Shown here piece after piece: positions 58,961 to 64,000 of a DNA stretch of 64,000 nucleotides. Under the pieces are notes generated by a model. It was given only the letters and a program-made list of their open reading frames with translations, was not told where the DNA came from and searched no databases. Source of the stretch: Chionoecetes opilio (lineage: Eukaryota; Arthropoda; Malacostraca; Decapoda; Majidae); assembly GCA_016584305.1 (NCBI GenBank), contig JACEEZ010024149.1, positions 48,810 through 112,809 of the forward strand. The letters run 5' to 3'. Position 1 is the stretch's first letter. Every line of letters begins with the position of its first letter. A program made the position numbers and the translations under genes.

Positions 58961-60233
58961 TTTGCCGCAGCTTATTTACTTTACTTTCAATTAATTCGTT
59001 TATACTCGTTTTATTTATTTATTTATTTATTCATTGATCTATTTTATGTATTTACTTATCTGTTACTTTATTTACCTATATATATTTTTTATATTTTATT
59101 TATTATTTAATATATTCATTTATTTAATTCGTTTTTCTGGGATGACTTTTTTTTGTCATTCTACTTCACATGTTCTAGTTATCTTCTTGTTCCTCTTCTT
59201 TGTTCTTGTTCTTGTTTCTTCTTCCTCTTCTTCTTCTTCCTCTTGTTCTTGGTTCTTCCTCTTCTTGCTCTTCTTCCTCTTTTCTTGTTCTTTGTTTCTT
59301 CTGCCTCTTCTTGTTCTTCTTGTTCTTCCTCTTCTTCTTCTTCCTCTTCTTCTGTCTTTTTCCTCCTCTTCTTTTTCTTCTTCATTATTTTTCTTCTTTT
59401 CTACTTCCTCTTCTTCTTCTTCTCTTGTTCTTCTTCCTCTTCTTCTTTTCTTCTTCTTCGTCTTCTCTTTGCTCTATTTTTTTCCGCCTAGAATTGAAAG
59501 TGAGGAAACCCTCCCTCTCTCTCTCTCTCTCTCTCTGTCCTTCATGGTGGATAAAAAAGTGGATCTAGTGGATGGAGAAGCCAGTGTGTGGATGTGGATA
59601 TAAAAAGAAGTAACACTGCGTATGTAAAGCACAGTTATAAGAGAGAGAGAGAGAGAGAACCTGGCAACTTCCTCTCATGCTTTAAATTCATTAGGTTGGG
59701 TGGTGTGTTGTGGTGTGTTGTGTGTGTGTGTCAAAGAATCCATGTACTATACTTCTACCCCTTTTTTTGGCCATAAAAAACAACAAAAACAAACACACTA
59801 TACAGCTTCACACCACACACAACACACCACAACATATTGGTCTGTGTATAAATGATGAGTGTTGAATTATGAGAGAGAGAGAGAGAGAAGACTTGCTATA
59901 GTCTATTTTTTTTAACATGGCAAAAAATCCATTCTTTCATAAGGTCCCATGCTTAATATGATGCCTACGTTTACCTGATATTATGGTTAACTATGATAAA
60001 ATACAGCTAAAAATTTAGAAGAAGCGTAGTATTCCCTTCCCCTGGCATAAAATATCAGTCAGTAAGCAGCAAGGGGCAGTTTTTTGGTCTTGTTAAAAAA
60101 AATGACTATATTTAGATAAGTAGAGAGGAAAATGGAAGGGTGGGATGGAAGCAAAAAGATATGTAAGTAGATAAGAGTGACGGGGAGAGAGAGAGAGAAC
60201 GAAACCCCACACCCCACACCACAACTCCCATAT
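58961..60233. other. AT- and CTT-rich DNA without genes
   Basis: TTTA runs at 59005-59125, (CTT/CCT)n at 59165-59465, (CT)n at 59515-59537, short GA runs at 59640, 59870 and 60185. Leu/Ser/Phe-rich frames here are composition-driven. Confidence 0.75.
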
Positions 60234-60569
60234 AAATATAATCTTACCAATTTCTTAATATTTTTTTTTGTCATTATATACACAAAAAACGTTCACCACA
60301 TGCCAAATTTCATAATGATAGCTTGCACAGAAACAAAGATATGGAGATTTAGTGAAATTCGCCACCCGCAGCCAGGGTGGTTATTTTGTTTCTCTTTTTA
60401 AAAATTAATGAAAGCCTAAATCAAGTGCCCATCCACCTTAAAAGGTTAAGTATGGGTCGTCCACCTTAAAAGTGTTAAGAAGGTTCATATTAACTGCCTG
60501 ACAGGGGGGCAGCTGCTAACATTCCGTCACCCTAAAGTGAAAATCAGATTTTTTTGCCACCGGTCAAAT

Positions 60570-60925
60570 AGTTTTTTCTTAAATTCCAAATATCAAGGAA
60601 GTTTTTTCTTAATTCCCAAAAATATCAAGGAAGTTTTTTCTTTTAAAATTTCCCAAAAATATAAAAGAAGTTTTTTTCTCTTAAATTCCAAATATAAAGG
60701 GAAGTTTTTCTTAAAATTCCAAATATCAAGGAAGTTTTTTTTAAATTCCAAATATAAAGGGAAATAGTTTTTCTCTTAAATTCCAAATATCAAAAAATAT
60801 AGTTTTTCTCTTAAATTCCAATATCAAGGAAGTTTTTTCTAATTCCAAATATCAAGGAATAGTTTTTCTTTTAAATTCCAAATAATCAGGAAAAAGTTTT
60901 TTCTTTTTAAATTCCAAATATCAAG
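60570..60925 (+). repeat. 32-bp minisatellite (duplicate copy, degenerate)
   Basis: Same unit as 10501-10895, with more indels. Confidence 0.85.
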
Positions 60926-61097
60926 GAATACTGTTGTTCTCATAATCTTCCTCTTCAAGATTAACCATGACTGGGTGATGCGTTCTTTCCCTGTAGACGC
61001 CCCCGTAAGTGATCTAGTGTTGGTTATTAAGGGCTGCGAGGATCCCTGTTTGCATAAGGGGTTTGGGGGGGCAGGGAAAGGACGTTAGCTGGGTCTA

Positions 61098-61572
61098 AAG
61101 CTCCGTCCACACTAGCGGCAGTGCCGGTCCCCGGGGAAAAGCACGGGGGCACACTGAAACTGTCGTCCCACAGCAGAGCCGCCTGGCCAGTCAGAGGCGA
61201 GCAGCTGGGCAGCCAGGCAGTGTAGCCGTTCTCTATTCAGGAAGACTGTTGTGCGGTACGAAAAACAATGCGAAGCGAAAGGACCGTAGAAGCGGGGCAC
61301 TGTGTACCATAATCATTGCTATGTGCCTGAAAAAGAATAAGGACAAAGTGGAGAAAAGAAGTGGCTCCACTTCTCCACTCCAAAGCTCCACATGTAACTT
61401 TGTATGTCGGGCAGCGACGCACTGCCGGCGCGGCAGGCAGGCCAGGTGAATCGCTCACCTACCATCACGGGCATTTTACTCATTTGCCCGCGGTCACAAG
61501 CGGTGAGCCCGTCAACAGGCAAACTGCTCGCTTGTGCCCGCGGGCAACTGCCCGCTAGTGTGGACGGACCTT
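61098..61572 (+). mobile_element. PIF/Harbinger-like MITE (duplicate copy)
   Basis: Same inverted ends as 11053-11534; the internal small ORF is frameshifted here. Confidence 0.6.
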
Positions 61573-61596
61573 GTCGGACCTTTAAAGGGGTGTGAG

Positions 61597-61874
61597 CAGT
61601 GCTGTTTCTAGCCTTTTGGGGCCCTATGCGAAATGCTGTTTGGGGGCCCTACCTTGTAAACCTATGGTGGGGAGATTCCTAAGGTGGTCCGGGGGCACGC
61701 CTTTAATATTTAAATGCATCAATCTAGTGCACTTCAAGATGAAGAGACTAGTCTAGATGGGGGGAATAAAAAAATAAAAATTAATTAAAAAAATTAATGG
61801 CAGCTTGGGGACCCCTTGGTGGCTTAGGGGGCCTGTGCAACCGCGTAGTTCGCATATAGTAAGAAACGGTCCTG
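61597..61874. mobile_element. hAT-like MITE (duplicate copy)
   Basis: 278 bp like its counterpart at 11559-11836; left end CAGTGCTGTTTCT. Confidence 0.5.
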
Positions 61875-62544
61875 GTAGGCGTGTTATCTCACCAGCAGCC
61901 ATTGTTAGTGATAGCCGCCAGATCATCTCATGTTCTCATGGACTGCTCATCTCCATATCAAGCTGATGATACTGAGGCACACCAATCCCCCAGCACCCTA
62001 TGCTTAATGGTAAAGAGGTGAACAGTCCATAACAACAACAGCTGGGGTCAAATTATTGGTGTAACTCGTGTTTTCATAGTGACACAGCAGTTTGACAAAT
62101 ACGTTCAGAATTAGTATTAAATTTCAAGGTTTTGTCTGTGTATTGTTCGCATTCTTATTCCTAAATACTCTGCTTGGTGAAATGTATGTGTAATTCTGCC
62201 TCCGGTAAATTTCGACTCATCTAGACTTTGAGTAACAGAACAGTATTTTTTCTAAGAGATTGATTGATTTAATGCCAAAAATGGGTGTTTTTTTTCTAAG
62301 AAACACCTTTACATGGATGGGGTGAGTCCTCCCTCACCTACTATACCCTTCCCAGCCACAGCCTCAACCCCCACCCCTGCAGGATACATCACACTCTCAT
62401 GATAAGAAATTTACTTTTCGGAAAATTTCACAGCCGATTTTTCAGTACAACAATTTTCTCTTGCACATAAATATCTGATGGGTTGGTGACCAGAACAATT
62501 GAGTTTTAACGGTGAATGATTCCCTATTCCTCCCTTGCAACACA

Positions 62545-63295
62545 TCTAAATAATATTAAGCGAAAGTGTGTCTGTCTGTCTGTGTGTGTGTGTGGTATAG
62601 GTTCCCCCCCGTGGCGCAAACACCTCATATGGCACATTTTTGGAATTAGGTCGACCAGGGGAAGGTCATAAGCCCACTTATGAGATGATCCGATCACTTT
62701 TTTTTTTTTTTTTTAGCAGCCTTTAGCGAGAATTCTGAAAACAAAAGTGGGTTGCGAGAATTGAGGAAGCCTTGATGTAGGGTGATGGGTAATGGGTGAG
62801 TGAATGGGTGGGGGGATGGGTAATGGGTGTGGGGTGATGGGTGAGTGAATGGGATGGGTGGGGGGTGATGGGTTGCGGGTGATGGGTGAGTGAATGGGTG
62901 TGTGGTGATGGGTAATGGGTGAGTGAATGGGTGATGGGTAATGAATGGTGATGAATGGGGGATGGGTAATGGGTGAGTGAATGGGTGGGGGGTGATGGGT
63001 AATGGGTGAGTGAATGGGTGGGGGGTGATGGGTAATGGGTGAGTGAATGGGTGGGGGGTTTATGGGTAATGGGTGAGTGAATGGGTGGGGGGTGATGGGT
63101 AATGGGGGAGTGAATGGGTGGGGGAATACATACATTTCTACATCCATGATTTCAGGAAAGTTAGAAGGGGCTATCTGGAGAGTCCATGTTTGGTGGGCCG
63201 AAGGCCCACTAAACACAGGTGGTGGGCCAAGGCCCACCAATAGCCCCCCGCAGGAGCTAGCCAAAAGCCCCGCCCGGGGGGCGGCTTGCGGCTAG
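62545..63295 (+). mobile_element. Non-autonomous Helitron, 751 bp
   Basis: Starts TCTAAATAATATTAAGCGAA followed by GTCT/GTGT repeats and ends with a GC-rich hairpin (CCGCCC-GGG-GGGCGG, about 63271-63284) 7 nt before the terminal CTAG (63292-63295), the classic Helitron TC...CTRR layout. The undisturbed site at 12511/12512 reads A|T with no target duplication, again as expected for Helitrons. It holds a ~33-bp minisatellite and palindromes GGTGGGCC-x-GGCCCACC. No Rep/helicase gene is present. Confidence 0.85.
62775..63122. repeat. ~33-bp minisatellite inside the Helitron
   Basis: Variations on GATGGGTAATGGGTGAGTGA plus ATGGGTGGGGG; about 10 copies. Produces a Pro/His/Ser-rich minus-strand frame without meaning. 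Confidence 0.9.
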
Positions 63296-64000
63296 GGGGT
63301 AAATTACTTAAGCAAGCCACATTGAAAACCAAATATGAATCCACTGGGTAATTTAGCAAAAAAACCGATAGGAACAAAGCCGGGGGTTTACCCGAAGCTA
63401 CTTCAGAGACAAAGGTCCTCACATCAAATCACAAAATTTCCTCATCTCATTCCCTTTACCCACATCAATGTCTTCCTCATCTCAAACTGTTTCATATGGA
63501 TGCCTCCAAAATCAAAAATATAAAAATGGTTTTTGTAACCCAAAAATAGTAAAAAAGGAAAGTTTTAAGAAAAAGAATTTTCAGCCAAAATCCTCAAGAT
63601 ACCCCCAAAGTATTAAAAATTTCTTTCAATTTTCCTTTTTAAAAACTTTCTTCAACCACCACGATAAAAAACCCTTTCTTGATTTAGGTTTTTTTAAATA
63701 AATTTCCTTCCCCAGTGGCGATCAATTATGATTTGATTGCAATGTGCACAGATCCAACTTAACTATTTTCCCTTTTTATCAGGGAAAAATAAAGCCTATA
63801 ATTATTGTTCTTCCCTTCCCCCGGATCCCAAAAAATTTCAATTTTATGATCTTGAGCAACTTTCTGGTCTGCTTTGATTTTTGCAATAGCAAAGTTCACT
63901 TATGATGAATGATCAGGGCTGCACAGCATAACAAAAAACAAAAGTGCTAAGTATTACAAAATCTAAAAAAGGACAAAAAGAACAAAGAATGACACAAGAC

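Larger units (their letters stand above)
60234..64000 (+). repeat. Direct duplicate of 10144-13246 (runs off the window)
   Basis: Collinear with 10144-13246 in the same orientation: transposon right arm (60234-60566), 32-bp minisatellite (60570-60925), Harbinger-like MITE, hAT-like MITE and downstream unique DNA, interrupted by a Helitron. Homology at 64000 corresponds to 13246, just 70 bp before the stop codon of the hydrolase. Copy 2 has many single-base indels in homopolymers. Confidence 0.93.

Noticed and set aside
59034..59603. Ser/Leu/Phe-rich membrane-like protein
   Set aside because: CTT/CCT microsatellite translation.

Overview
This window looks like eukaryotic, repeat-dominated arthropod DNA. 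A decapod crustacean is my best guess. The support is one spliced animal-type gene with GT/GC-AG introns, several LINE and DNA-transposon families, TTAGG-like (arthropod telomere type) strings, tRNA-derived SINE heads, and very abundant GA/CT/CA microsatellites and minisatellites. Nothing suggests a prokaryotic or organellar origin.

The only convincing host gene is a UCHL1/UCHL3-type ubiquitin C-terminal hydrolase on the minus strand. Five coding exons lie between 21081 (5') and 13317 (3'); their reading phases join exactly and all three catalytic-triad residues are present. The short first exon was not found. Its introns hold a pogo-like MITE, SINEs, LINE tails and a 25-bp minisatellite next to a splice acceptor.

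Layout: 1-2.4 kb, GA microsatellite and a broken LINE. 3.3-4.5 kb, purine-rich DNA with six copies of a ~65-bp block. 4.8-7.2 kb, three abutting TTAA-bounded elements, two of them giant fold-backs. 7.6-8.0 kb, a dispersed repeat. 8.47-10.5 kb, a fold-back transposon with an XPG/FEN-like nuclease fragment, inserted in a 32-bp minisatellite. 11-11.9 kb, two MITEs. 13.3-21.1 kb, the hydrolase gene. 21.1-26.4 kb, four different minisatellite arrays. 27-32 kb, microsatellites and a 55-bp array. 34.93-38.97 kb, a second, larger XPG-bearing DNA transposon on the minus strand, complete with long terminal inverted repeats and a TTA target duplication but a decayed gene. 41.6-42.9 kb, a frameshifted coding block with two winged-helix-like segments and an acidic C terminus. 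44.6-46.4 kb, another broken LINE. 46.5-52 kb, AT/homopolymer-rich DNA that looks like poor consensus. 53.4-57.3 kb, a minisatellite, a near-perfect hairpin and a 2.8-kb nested fold-back with TTAGG-like strings. 57.9-59 kb, a CR1-like LINE. 60.2-64 kb, a direct duplicate of 10.1-13.25 kb carrying an extra Helitron whose empty site is preserved in the first copy.

The most interesting content is the pair of XPG-nuclease (Academ-like) transposons, the filled/empty Helitron site, the fold-back trains, and the possible double winged-helix gene. Consensus quality looks poor in places (homopolymer slippage), so many frameshifts may be technical.
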